A stretch of 64,000 bases of DNA from Chloromonas sp. AAM2. Taxonomy: Eukaryota > Chlorophyta > Chlorophyceae > Chlamydomonadales > Chlamydomonadaceae. The notes below the pieces were generated by a model. It searched no databases and was not told the DNA's origin. It saw only the letters and a program-made list of their open reading frames with translations. Within the stretch, counting starts at the first letter, position 1. Every line of letters starts with the position of its first letter. A program made the position numbers and the translations under genes. The stretch covers positions 61,581 to 125,580 of the forward strand of contig QAXH01004799.1 in the NCBI GenBank assembly GCA_004335635.1, read 5' to 3'. Shown here piece after piece: positions 27,767 through 40,065 of the stretch.

Positions 27767-30652
27767 TCACGCATTTTGTAAGATGGTGAAAAAGTACTGC
27801 ACTTCAAGAGGCCCATCTTCAGGCAAGTCCGTGCAGTGCACTCCGTTCTTGATCTTGTTGAGACCGAAGAGCGCGCGCAGCGACTTCGGTCGTAGCACTC
27901 GGCCGAGCTCAGGATCCATGGGCCCACACAGCTCACGGAACTGCAGTAGAACACAGGGCAACGCACAAGGCTCGTCCATGTGCGACAGTGATGTCTGCAT
28001 AATGCTTGTCTGGTCAACCCTAGCCTACCCTAAGTTGGCCATCGGCGCCCTCTAAACATACATACTGCGCCTCCTGCACCTGTTTCAACGTGCCTTGCGG
28101 CAGCCGCCCTTTCGCCTCACAGTGTGCCATTCCTGGTATGAGAGTCTCTTACGGCTGGCCATCATTCAACCTCAGTCCTCAAAAGTACGCATACCCTTAA
28201 ATACCCTTCAGTGCGACCTAGCACACCTGCTCCACTGGGTTGGCGCCGTCCTTGTCCGCCACCTCCAAGGCAATGCATGGGCCGGAGGTGAGCTCGTCCA
28301 CCATGCAATTGAACTCTCCAGGGGACACGACACCCTTGTACACCTGTGGCCAAACGAGTATAATCAGCGCCTGGACCTAGGTGTATCACAGCCTGCGACA
28401 TGGTGCAGCAGCCAACACCCGTGAATGGAGTTAGGCGCAAGCCACGCCCCTGCCGTGACTTCTCGTGATGCCCTGATTAAGCACGCGCCCCAGTCGCCTT
28501 CCTCCTGATACGTTGAACACTCGAATGCCCGCTTCCTTTATGCACGTGCTCTCTCACCTCCAAGAACTCCGCTGCCGCCACCTTGTCCAGCGAAAACAGC
28601 TGCATGGCGGTTATGTCAAAGTGCTCCTGAATGCAGTCCAACGCCAAGCCCGCCGCGCCGTCGATGACCAAATGAGGCCGCAGAATGCCAAGTGTTGTGT
28701 TCTGGCCAATGTCGCACTTCCCAGGAAGGTGTGGGCCGTTGAAGAAGAAGCCTATTTCCTCCGCCGCTGTGTGAGGCGCATCGGATCCATGACACGCGTT
28801 CTGTGAGCCATTGGTGCCGAAGTGTGCGCGCAGTGAGTTGGGGGCCTCTGTGCGCGCCTTGTCCGAGTCCGTGGGCCCGATCAGCTGCAGCACAGGCAAA
28901 GAACACAGATCAAATCTCAATAGGCCCGTGGTGCTGACCAGCCGTACAAACCATACACAGCGCTTCAACGCCCTTGGAGTAGACTTCTCCATGCAACTCT
29001 AGTTTAATAGTTGCAACATACCCGCTTGCTACACGGAAAGCACACCAACAGCCTCTTATGCGCTAAGCAACTCAAGCTTAATTTGGCAATGCCCGACCGT
29101 TTCTCCTAGGATTGTGCATGCCCAGACATCTAGTGAAAAGCTGCCATGCCGGTGCAAGCCATGCCTACCTGCCGCCACTTAGCGATGGCTCCCGGCGCCA
29201 CGAGCTCCATGGCACACACCCGACCACTGCTCATGAAGGACGTCAAGGTGTCGTAGAAGGGCTTGCCTGCACAGACGCAGTACTCGAGCAATATCCATTA
29301 TCATATGGTGGCATGCAGCACTTTTGGAGACTGCTACAGCAGTGTGTGTAGGGCAGTTGTGAGTGTCGTCACTATGCACTGCTGGTTTGCAGCGAATTAA
29401 GAATTGCAATCCTGCCTGAGGCCCAGCTGAGCAAGCTACCCAAACGCAGGGCAGGCTAGCCGTCCGTGTTCCTGTGACATGCCAAGCCCTGCTAAAACTC
29501 CTGGCCTCAGGCGGTATGTTTGATACAGCCAGATGTTGGTGCTGTTCCTGTGGCTGCTCTTCTTCTCCATCTTCCCGCCCTCAACCAGTGGTTTCTCCAA
29601 TTCGCATCCATGCATGGCAAAGCCCTGGCTCTTGCAGCACGCCTGGGGCTCTAGTGTGCTCAAGCCCAGTCCACATGCCTTTGTGCACTGCGTAGAATGT
29701 CTGCGCCTCCTCCTTGCTGAGCTTGCACACGCGAAGCTTACTGCAGCACACAAATGCACAAGACAGCATGTGTCGCTTGGGCAGGGTGGCAAGAGCTCAT
29801 CTAACTGTACGTGGTCATTCAACTGTCGTTCAGCAAGACCCCGTCCTGAGTATACGTGGCAGCCCAGTATCTTACTGAACCAGCAACGTGCTGGCTGCGG
29901 CTTCTGCAGCTGACAGTTTGTATGCTCTGCTCAGTAAGCTGAGAAGCCCAGCAGTTGAAGTCTGTGAGAGGCTGGACTGCACTGCCAGTTATGCGCTGAA
30001 GAGCAGCGTGGCTGCCAAGGCACGTTGCTTACTTGATGAGGAATCCACTGCCATAGATGGCGTTGAGAATCTTGCCCATGTGCTTGAACGCGTCTGGCTT
30101 GATCATTGCAAGGGTTCTGCACACCAAACAAACGCGATCACCAAACCTTCATAACCCCACGCCTCTTTACAAAGCTCCAGCGTGTATGTGCATGACCTTT
30201 GCACACATGCCATGATGGATAGTCAGACATGCAGTGTCTCACACGCTGCACCTCAAACCATGCTCCCAGGCACAGCCTCTGCACACCTTTCTGTCTGAGA
30301 TTCAATCCTGGTGCGGGTGTAGTCGTCTCCGTAGTCAGTGAGCTTGAGCTGCCTGGAATATATTGTAACTTGAGAGCCCACGTACAAAAGTTCAGGCTTG
30401 ACGTCCTCGGACGGGCGCACCTTCTTCAAGAAATGTCTCCTATTCTTAATGTCAATCATCTGCATGGCGTGATGAGCGTCATATAGGTTTGGGCTGCAGG
30501 AATATGAAGGCTGTGCTTTGCCATCCTGGACATGCTTACGACAAACTCACTTCAACTTCCTTGCTTTCTGGGTAGTAGAACAGCTGGTATTTCCAGATCA
30601 CTCCAGATGACATGTCCAACCAGTCCGCAATGAAACACAGCCGGGCTGCCAT
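27767..30652 (-). CDS. NME7: NME7 (nucleoside diphosphate kinase homolog 7, flagellar FAP67)
   Basis: Eight exons (30652-30551, 30459-30287, 30116-30033, 29740-29679, 29266-29169, 28884-28558, 28343-28227, 27940-27767) close in phase to 378 residues, almost exactly the length of animal NME7. An N-terminal DM10 domain (about 1-92: FIADWLDMSSGVIWKYQLFYYP, KNRRHFLKKV) is followed by two NDK domains. NDK1 has MIKPDAFKH and NACHGSD (His about 205); NDK2 has NGVHCTDLPEDGPLEVQYFF (His about 356). Both histidines correspond to the phospho-histidine of NDKs. NME7 is an axonemal microtubule inner protein, also associated with the gamma-tubulin ring complex in animals. The start matches the beginning of the family (MAARLCFIADW). 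The intron between 29679 and 29266 begins with GC (AAAG then GCATGT), the only donor that keeps frame. It is divergent from the eIF2B delta gene and followed closely, on the same strand, by the LRR gene. Confidence 0.95.
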
Positions 30653-31051
30653 CTTAGACTGCGATGTGCGCGGCCTGTGCTTTTGAGGGTCCACGAAACA
30701 GTATGGCTAGGACAGCAACTCTTAGGCAATGACAGGAAGCACCGGATTACGGCGAGGGCTGGCAGCAGCTGACGAGCGAGCCGAGCTCCAAAATCTAGCC
30801 GGTTCTGTTGAAACGCACCCATGTGAAATCCAAGTCCAAGTTGGAGTATGCAAGGATCCAGCAGACCTTGTCGCTGCTTCGCACCTGTAAGCTGCAGCAA
30901 GAGCTCGGACTGAAGTGCTTGAAAGTTGAACAGGATCGATCGCGAATAGTACTGCGCGGTGCCGCTAACGCTCTCCTTGATGCATCAGCGCAGTTCTCAT
31001 TCACACTGATCCACCGATTGACTTAAAAGAAGATCAGCCGTCACTTCAGCC
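30653..31051. promoter_or_regulatory. Divergent promoter region between NME7 and eIF2B delta
   Basis: The two start codons are 399 bases apart on opposite strands, so the region must hold both promoters and 5' UTRs. It contains a 72-codon open frame on the plus strand (30808-31026) ending 26 bases before the eIF2B delta ATG. I recognise no TATA box or other defined element. Confidence 0.6.
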
Positions 31052-32721
31052 ATGGACCCAGGCAAACAACCCGCAATGCAGGTGGTGGGCTTCCGTGTGG
31101 AGGGCGTGCAGCCTTCTCCAGAAGCCAACAACTTTCTCATGAATGACCATCGGCCTGTTGACACCGGCTCACCCACTCCTGTCATCATCCCGCCCACCTT
31201 TCAGGTACATAACCACTTGCCTAGTCGGCTGTCTCCATTGCATGGCCTCTTACACACGCCTCCGGTGGCACAGTAGTTGCATGCTCTTGTGCTCTTCCAA
31301 ATGCTTCTGACCTGGTTGCATTCCTGAAGGATTTCAGCCTTCATCTGTGCCCTCCATCTCACATGCATCTCTGTGGCGCGCTCGGGATCTGTCCAGTGCT
31401 CACGTGCATCTGCACATGCTGGTCCATGGCTCATGTCAGCTCCTTTGGCGGTGCACGTGACTTGCATGCAGCCGACAGCACGTGATCCCAACGCCCAACC
31501 TCCTTTGCGTCCAACAGCTTCCATAGATGCAGCTGGTGTCAAGGCACTCTTGGTAAGCGTTCCGTGGAATCGTCTTCAAGTGACCGCGTAGGGGATGTGA
31601 TAACAAAGAGCAGGAGTGGTGAGCACATCAGCAGAGGAGAGCATACCTCATCATCCATACACAGCAGGAAGATTGCGGATGTCATGACAAGAGATTGGAT
31701 TTGTGCACACACTTCCCACGAATGCACGCTACGACATGCGACGATAGGGTAACAGAAGGTGTGGCATGTGGCAGTTCACTCATGCAGAGAGATGGACGGA
31801 ATTGCGGGTATTGGACGGAATTGTAGCTAGCTCAACATGTGAAAGGCATTAATCCAGGCGTTTGCTGCCCATAGAAAAGCTCACACTGGCTGGTGAAATA
31901 CTGGATCATAAGAGGTTGCAGGCGGAAAGCATTGGCTGAGAGAAGGTTCAGAAGGACCTTCAAGCAGGACAGGCCCGTTCTCTAATGTAGACCTTACAAC
32001 GGACGAGTATGCTGGCAAGAGACTGCCCCAAAGGTGAATTGCACAATCACCTGATTCCCATGGGTTTGCTGAAAGAGCACTGCCGCCCGCTGCACCAACC
32101 ATGCACGCATGTGCTTGCTGCCTTGCGCCCATGCAGGATGCTCCACTAGTCACCTCCACCGGGACAGCCCTGGCGCCCATGACCGCTGCCCTGCCACTCA
32201 GCCCAGCTATGACTCTCATGGAAAGAACGGGTGAGCAGCACAGCCCACCCTGCCCAATTGAGGACCGTGGAAAGGGATTGCTTGAGCTGCAGCATCTTTG
32301 GCCCACCTGCTTGGCATTGCCAGCAAATAGCATGAATTGTGCGGCGGTTACTTACAATCATAATGATGAGTGTTCGGTCTTACCTAATGAGGCAGTGCAG
32401 AACACCCTGTGCAACTTGCTGGTAAATTCACTCACCTGGCCCACTTTTAGGAGCATTGCCAAGCAGTTGACCAGTTGATTGATGATGTGACATCACCAGG
32501 GGCAGGGTAGTGTAGATCAAATGCAGCCCACGTGATACCTCACCCGTGCATGCCATGCCCCATGTGTATGCTATCTATTATGCAGGTGACATGCGGCATG
32601 GGATTGTGCGGCATGGAATGTCTAACATACCCGTTTATCAGGGTATGACTCCTTGCTCCTTTCTTTCAGGCAGTGCTTCCCTTCCCATGCCCACGGTGCC
32701 CTTGGGGCCCCGCATTCTTTT

Positions 32722-32756
<35 letters not shown>

Positions 32757-35700
32757 TACCATCACACTGAGATTATGTGCCAGTGTTTGAGTAGTTCATG
32801 GCGTCCGATCCTGGCTGCCTTTCTAGCAGGTAGTGCCTCCCTCCCCGTCCCCACTGTCCCCATGGGCCCATCCGCCACCCCCGCCCTGTCCCAGCCCAAG
32901 GCCATTCTGCACACTGAACGGTCAGAGGCAGGCCACGTGGGCCTTCAGCGCCCGCCCAGTCCCAGTGCAGCCAGTGATACCGCCTCTGTGGTCTCTGGAG
33001 TGTCCAGTGAGTGATGGGGTACGCACGTGGGTATGCACGTGAACGTCCATGTGATGCTTGGGCTATAACATTCTTAGTGCAGGGGTAACGCATTTTGAGG
33101 CAGATATCCATGTTGCGTACGCCTTTTGACTCGTGTCATGCATGCATGCAGTTATGCATGTAGGAGCTACATGGTAGTTGTCTGCGTTGTGTGCATTACA
33201 CGGCACCAAACTCTAAATCATACGTATACCTTGCCTTCTACATGGGCGAATCCTGGTATGCTGAGGGTCACTTCTGACGTGAGGAACACTGCATTGACTT
33301 CTGGCATGCAAGAATAGTTCCTTTATGTCGTTGTGCATGTCCTTGACGCCTGGTAAGCCCTTGTATTGCTCACAGACTCACACACTGGAAGCAGTCACTA
33401 ACTGAGTCTCTTGTAGAAGGGGTAACTGATGTTGTGGCAGAATTCACTGACAACGGTCATGGTGGAACAACAAACTGGACCGTGCAGCTGCCACCACAGC
33501 GGAGGTTAGGTTAAGATAGAAGTAACAAACCGAGGTCATTCATTTCATCATCATTACATAGCTTCTCATGGTTCAACCCACGGTACCGCAGGACCAACCA
33601 GCTAGGCGCTCAGCAGCAGCCAACATCCCCATCCTAAGCAAAGCATGGGCATGGTGTGCCCTTTGATTCCCTTGCCACTGCAGCCGCCATCTTCCGCACT
33701 GACGAGAGCCAGTACCAGCGCTCCACCTCCTCCCCCGGGCCCCCGGTGGCCTCAAGCCCAGCAAGGGGCAGAGCGCACACACAACCCAAGGTGGGCAGAG
33801 GGCGTCAAGCATGTGTGACGATGTGTTATCGTTTACATGGACTTGGAGAATCCGGGGAGGAATGCTCAGCGGGGGTTAGAGGGGGAGGCGGAACAATCAG
33901 CGCACTGTGTGAGGATGTGTGAGGAGAGGTTGCACCATGATCGCCATAGTTGGGAATGAGAGATGGGACACGGTCCCTGCATAGTCATGTCATGTCCACA
34001 GGCTGAGTTGTTGTATATGCGCATGTGGGCATGCCCAGAGGTCCTTCCGCACAACCGCTGAGTTGCTGCATGTGTGCATGTGGGCATGTGTGCATGCCCA
34101 GGCCTCCACGCGTCCCTCCGCCCCTGCGCCCCCCTCCACAACACCAGCGAGCCAGGTGCCTGCAGGGGGCGCGGACAAGCCCCTGAAGTCCCAGAAGGAA
34201 ATGACTAAGGCGGAGAGACGCGAACTGCAGGAGCAGCAGCGGGCAGCCAAGGCACAAGCACAGGTACCAGGAGGCAGTGATGACTGCATACAAGAGCCAG
34301 CGATAGCCAGGGGTTGGGCACTTCCGTATCCGCCGACCCCTAATGGGAGTAGCCCAGATTTTTCACGGCAATCGCTCAAACACCTTACAGGGAGCTTGCA
34401 TTCAATTTATGGGGCCAGTCTGAGCTGGTCAGGGACAGGGGTGTGTGGGTGGTCAAGGGTGAATGAGGCGCCACAGAAATTGTTTTTAGCAGGCCATCCA
34501 TAAGTCAAAATCAACAATCAAGATGCATTATAGACAGGCTCATAGAGAGCTACACAACGGTCCTGAAACCCATGCAGGGTTTTAAAACGGCCGGTACTAG
34601 GCAGGGAGGACTGCTCAGCGGGGGCACGGGGGGAAGGGTAATTGCCTGATAACCTACAGTGGAGCCGGACTCAAACCTTAAGATAGCACCGAATGAATCT
34701 GGCTATAGCATTGAAGAAACGAAGCATCAGATGAGAAAGGGAGAGTTGAGTGTGATTCAGGATTCTGCACGACAAACAATAGGAAAGCAACTAAGGCAGC
34801 GCTGGACATGGAAACCATAAGTCATCCGCCGGCCAGGAGGGTGGGTGAAGCCGTTTCTCATCTGTACTGGAAGATGGCACAAGCTTCACATACAACATCG
34901 CCATACTCGCATTGCAGAGGACTGCTGGGTGTGACATTGCATAGACGTGGTGCAGGTCATAGGACAGGTTGGCCTGTCTGCTACCGTTTCGGCCTGCAAT
35001 GCGTTGGGGAAATGTGATGCTGCTGCTGCTGAACCAATGATATGCTATTCAGGGCGGTGCCAAGGCGCCTGGCAAGAAGGAGGCGTCGGGCGGGGGCGGT
35101 CCCCCGGGGCCACAGGCGGGGGTGCCCAAGGAGGGGCGGCCGCTGGACGGAAGACCCAGCGTCAAGGGGCCAGCAGCAGCGTGAGTTTGTTTGATATTGA
35201 TACTCTTACTCTTATTACCTGCTGTTGTAATGTTGTTACTATTTGTATTTTTCAAAGAGTTTGTTTTGTGAAGGTCACTTTTTGCAAGTCAAAGCAAGCT
35301 AGCGGCAAGCTATGTAGAAATTCACGGGCCGCAAGCAGTTCTCCTGATTATGTGCTCTTGCATCGTGCACCTGGCGTTTAGTGGGTAATAAGCTCAATGT
35401 GTCGGTGTGTGAGTGGACACAAGTGGCTCAGTGGCCATGGAGGACTGCACATGCTCGTCATGGCGTGCTCCATACATGTGTGTGCGTGCGTGTGTGCGTG
35501 CGTGCTTGCGTGCGTGCGCGTTTACATCTGTATCGTCTCACAAGTGGAACAGAAGATGGCGGAAAGATCAATCACGCATCTGAACAAGTAGCATGTCTCG
35601 CATGGCCATGGCTTGAACCATGAAGTGTGTGTGACGGCATGTGTTATGCTGTGCCATGACCTGCAGTCCACGCGACGACAGGCGGGCCGACCAGACAGGC

Positions 35701-37738
35701 GCCACTCCCCCGGGCACTGGCACTGATCACAGTGTAGCCGGGGGTGTGGCCAAGGCCAAGAAGCAGCAGGGAGCAAAGGTCGTCTCTCTCAACCCCACAG
35801 AGATGTTTGCGCATCTACAGCAATTCAAAAGGGTAAGCCCAGGCAGAATTGTGCCGAAAGCACCATCAGCACACTCACCTGTGCAGCACAGGGGTCATGC
35901 CCCTTGCCATGCACGATGACTGGTCTTTTCTTCACCACATGTGAGTCTCAAACGATTTGTTCTGCACTTGACGTCTTCGTTCTTCAGCTTCAGCACCGTA
36001 GGCCCACCTGTTGTGCATTCTCAACACGATGCGTTGCATGCAAGTGGGCAATGCTTGAGATGCAACGTGATGCTGAGACCATGATTGTGATGGCGCAACG
36101 TTTGCACACCCCGCCACACGAACAAACAACACGCGGCATCGCCTTCCCGCCAGGTCTCCATGGAGACGCTCCTCGGCTACAAGGACGCCGCCCACCTCCC
36201 GCCCGAGGTGCTGCAGCTGGGCCTGAGATACGCGGACGGGTCAGTCACAGGCGCCAGCGCCAGGTGCATGGCCATGCTGCATGTGTTCTGCCAGGTAAGC
36301 TCGGGGTTGGTGACCCAGGGATCCATAGAGCTGGAGTTCAGGTGGTTCGAGGGGCCGATCAACGCCAGGTAACAAAATGCTTGGATACCAAAGGCCAACA
36401 GCAACGGTGACAAGCCTTAGCTCGAGGGTTTTTGGTCTGGGTTGGCCTGGGTGTCAGGTTTGAGACGTGGATTAAGGATTTGGGGGTGTGGTAGTGCCGT
36501 GGCCATGTTCGGTCGTGCTTTTCACCTGAAGAGGCTAGCAGATGATTCAGGTACGCAATGTGCAACATGCGTGCACCAGCGTCTGCTTGCATCCAGTGCA
36601 GGGCTGCCAGCGTATGCTGCAGACCTGCCACCTTGTTGGCAACACTCAAAAGAAACTGAGGGGCTCTCAGATAAACACATGGCTAACACAGAGAGATATG
36701 CAGAGAAGTGTGCTCTGCTGACTGAGATATGCAGAGAAGTGTGCTCTGCTGACTGAGACATGCAGAGAAGTGTGCTCTGCTGACTGAGACATGCAGAGAA
36801 GTGTGCTCTGCTGACTGAGACATGCAGAGAAGTGTGCTCTGCTGACTGAGATATGCAGATGAGGCTAGCAGATGATTTAGGTATGCAACCTGCTTGCCGT
36901 GCTCTGCTGACCCCATCAAGTGCCTGTGTGCATGTGCACAGGTGATTGCTGGCTACAGCACGCCGGCCAATGCGCGCCTCAACCGCGACCTGACCTCCCA
37001 GCTCAACACCATCATCGACTTCCTGGTCCGCTGCAGGCCCCTGGCGCTGTCCATGGGCAACGCCATCAAGTGGCTCAAACTGCGCATTGCGGCGGTGGGT
37101 GCATGGCAGGGGCAGGGTGTGTTTGCTATTCGTTTTGATTGGTCGTTATTCCTCACTGGGGATGGCGGTCGCTTGTGGATGGCACAGTGCAAGCCAGCTG
37201 GGGTGGCTGAGGTGGGTGGGCAGGGTTGGCTTTTGCTGGGTGGGTTTGCATGCACGTACATGGATGGCGTCTGACTGTCCTCCATCTCCAACCCCGCCCA
37301 CCCCACCTTGGTGGTGGGTGAAAACCGCAATAGGTGGAAACTGCGGTAGCAAACAAACATCACAAGAACTGGACAAAGTAAGAGAACACAATCTCCGGAA
37401 AACCTGGTGACCGTGCATCCATGCCTCCTCCCATGTCCGCAGTAGACAAGAAGCAAAAGCCCAAAAAATGAAATGAGGCAGATGTGGTGGTGACTGTGCC
37501 TCTGCCTGTCCTGTTCTGCTCGTCCTGTTTTCCATCCTCCCCCTCCCCTCCCCCTCTTGTCCCCAGGTTCCCCCTGAGATGCCGGAGGCCGAGGCCAAGG
37601 CTCAGCTGGTGGCGGAGATCAAGGACTACGTCCGCAACCGCATAGACCACGCGCACATGTGGCTGGCGCAGCTGGCGGCGGAAAAGGTGGGTTTGATTGT
37701 TTGGGCGATGCGACGCCCGAGGCGACTCTAATGCCATG

Positions 37739-37794
<56 letters not shown>

Positions 37795-40065
37795 GGACGT
37801 CATGCATTGCTGCTGGCTCACGCATCTGATTGCCCCGGCCCTTGCCAAACTACTGCCAGGACTGGGGATCTTGGCAAGGGCTGATTGTTTCAGCTGCCTC
37901 AGCTAACCTCCAGTCAGTAGCCATGCTGTGGGTTCTAGAACACCAGGAAACCAACTTGTGGCATGTACTGTTGGCGCCGCTCAGGTTGACGAGGGCGACG
38001 TGATCCTCACATACGCTTACTCACACATCGTGTCCCAAGTGCTGCTGGAGGCGCTCAGCCCCTCCGGCCAGCAGCAGCAGCAGGGCGGCGCGTCGGACAG
38101 GCCGCCCAAGAGGTTCAGGGTGGTGGTGGTGGACTCCAGGCCAGAGCACGAGGGACTGCTCATGCTGAAGGTACGAATGGTGATGCACTCGCATACTTTT
38201 CAGCCTCCCGATCGTGATTTTATACAATCAGGACCAGGCCTTGTGAGGGTCTTATCAGTCGTGATAACGCTGCTGAACGTGAATGTTGGCATGGCCATCG
38301 GTTCTGGACATGTGCTTACTCAGCCAGATTGACCAGGTATTCATCGGTTGACACACTACCATGGCATCAGGCTGCACCTGTGTGCTGGAATTGTGTAAAA
38401 GGATCGGCTAGATTGTTTGACGTCGTTTCGACAGCAACACAGAGTGCCTGAGACCCCTGTGCGTTCGTTTGTTTCTGTTAGAATTCAATTGTTCTGTGCA
38501 AGAGCGTGAAATAATTCAAGTATATGAAAGAGCACGCATGAGACCTGTCTTCATCGTTTGCGTTGCCCTGTTGCAGAAGCTGCAGGCCGCGGGCATTGCA
38601 TGCACTTACGCACACATGAACGCGCTCTCCTTCGTCATGCAAGGAGTGACCAAAGTGAGAGAGAGGTGTTGCATGGGGTGATGTGCGGCGACGTGTTTGT
38701 GTTGCATGGCATGACATGTTGCGTGCGGCGCCCCTCACAGCTTAGATGACACTCTTCATCACTGCCGCCCGCAGCTTGGATGACATATAATCATTTTGTG
38801 TCTTCCTGCCTGCACGTTTCTGCCTGTTACCTCGAGCGTCCCCATGCATGCCCACCTCACAAGTTCACACTGCAGTCAACCATGGCAAGCTTTGTCCTCT
38901 CATCCTGACCTGTGCACTGCCCGTTATTATCCGGCTGCATCACCATTTGCATGCCCTTAACAATGATGCTTTGGGCAAGTGTGTGATTGCCCTGCCTCCC
39001 TGCACTGCACTGTGCGCTGACCCTGAGATTGTCTTGATGCCTCTTCCGTGTCCAGGTGTTCCTGGGCGCGTCTGCAGTCATGTCCAACGGTACGGTGATG
39101 AGCCGTGCGGGCAGTGCAGCGGTGGCAATGATGGCGCACGCACACAGGTGGGTCAGGGCTTCGCCTGTGTTGTCTTTAGCTGTGGACAGGGCCCTCCGGT
39201 CGGGGACAGGACTGCTCAGCGGGGTCAAGACGAAAGGGGGAAAACAATTAGAGGGGACACAATTGCAAGCTGCTTGTGTTGTGTGCTCGTCCTTCTTTGC
39301 TACATGTACCTCATAAGGTGATTGGAACCAGTTGCCCGGCTGTAATGCCTCTGCAATTGCATACGACGAAACATGGATGACTGTACAATCACCTCTGTGG
39401 TGTCGTGTTTCAAATTTCAATATCTGTGATTCCCCACGTGCTCGCAGCAAGCCCGTGATCGTGTGCTGCGAGAGCTACAAGTTCCACGAGCGCGTGCAGC
39501 TGGACGCCATCACGCACAACGAGCTCGGCGACCCGGATGCGCTCAGCAGGGTGGAGGGGAGGCCCGACGTGCATGCACTCGGGGACTGGCAGGTGCGGCA
39601 TGGAACACACATCCATGCACACACCCAGGAGGCACCCCGTTTCATACCTGCTACTTTAAGAGGTGTTTCGTTCACATACATGCGCATACACTCGAGGACT
39701 GGCAGGTGAGACATGAGACGTCACTTATCTCTTGTTGCATGTCTGGATGTGAACAAGCCCTCGTCAAAGGACACAGGACGAGATGTGCTCGACTACGGAT
39801 TGGGAGCCTGACTAGTTTGCGAGAAAACGTTCCTTGCCAAACTGGTAACGTCTAGCACGGTATCCTGTACGCACACGTGCACATGCTCGTTCGCCTGCTG
39901 CATGCTTATTGCCTGCAGTCCACTCCCCGCCTGGCCCTTCTCAACCTCAAGTACGACGCCATGCCTGCACATTACGTGACTGCCATCGTCACGGAGCATG
40001 CTCTCATCCCTCCTACCAGTGTGCCTGTGGTCATCCGCGAGTACATGGCCATGAACAGGGAGTGA
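31052..40065 (+). CDS. EIF2B4: Translation initiation factor eIF2B subunit delta
   Basis: Regulatory subunit of the eIF2B guanine-nucleotide exchange factor, which recycles eIF2-GDP and senses eIF2 phosphorylation. Sixteen exons (31052-31204, 31472-31552, 32137-32230, 32830-33006, 33684-33790, 34102-34263, 35053-35180, 35667-35832, 36154-36294, 36942-37094, 37567-37686, 37985-38170, 38577-38654, 39056-39147, 39448-39592, 39919-40065) close in phase to 709 residues. The N-terminal half (about 1-356) is low complexity, rich in Pro, Ser, Gly and Ala, with a Lys/Arg/Glu segment (EMTKAERRELQEQQRAAKAQ) typical of delta subunits. The C-terminal half carries the family core: CRPLALSMGNAIKWLK, DVILTYAYSHIV, RFRVVVVDSRPEHEG, VFLGASAVMSNGTVMSRAG, VIVCCESYKFHERVQLDA, LIPPTSVPVVIREY. 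The ATG chosen is the first in frame with exon 2. A duplicated, dead copy of the exon 4 start lies upstream at 32655-32715. Confidence 0.95.
32655..32715 (+). other. Dead duplicate of the eIF2B delta exon 4 start
   Basis: TTTCTTTCAG followed by GCAGTGCTTCCCTTCCCATG repeats the acceptor and first codons of exon 4 (32815-32874, CTTTCTAGCAG then GTAGTGCCTCCC), encoding GSASLPMPTVPLGP against GSASLPVPTVPMGP. The copy runs into an (ATC)n microsatellite and a stop, with no in-frame donor. Confidence 0.75.
32719..32756. repeat. (ATC)n microsatellite
   Basis: About twelve ATC units directly after the duplicated exon start in eIF2B delta intron 3. Confidence 0.95.
33545..33592. repeat. Dispersed repeat ending in GGTACCGC
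   Basis: CATCATTACATAGCTTCTCATGGTTCAACCCACGGTACCGC occurs here, at 50284-50332 with changes, and inverted at about 7350-7410. A partial copy (CATTACATGGCTTCTCATGG) is at 10040-10066. Non-coding and always in introns. Origin unknown, MITE-like. Confidence 0.6.
35476..35522. repeat. TG/CG-rich simple repeat
   Basis: TGTGTGCGTGCGTG-type alternation of about 45 bases in the intron between eIF2B delta exons 7 and 8. Confidence 0.85.
36691..36857. repeat. 31-bp tandem repeat, about five copies
   Basis: Unit ACTGAGACATGCAGAGAAGT plus GTGCTCTGCTG, head to tail, in the intron before eIF2B delta exon 10. The first and last copies are the most diverged. Confidence 0.95.
37739..37793. repeat. (GAT)n microsatellite
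   Basis: About 18 perfect GAT/ATG units in the eIF2B delta intron after exon 11. Confidence 0.97.
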
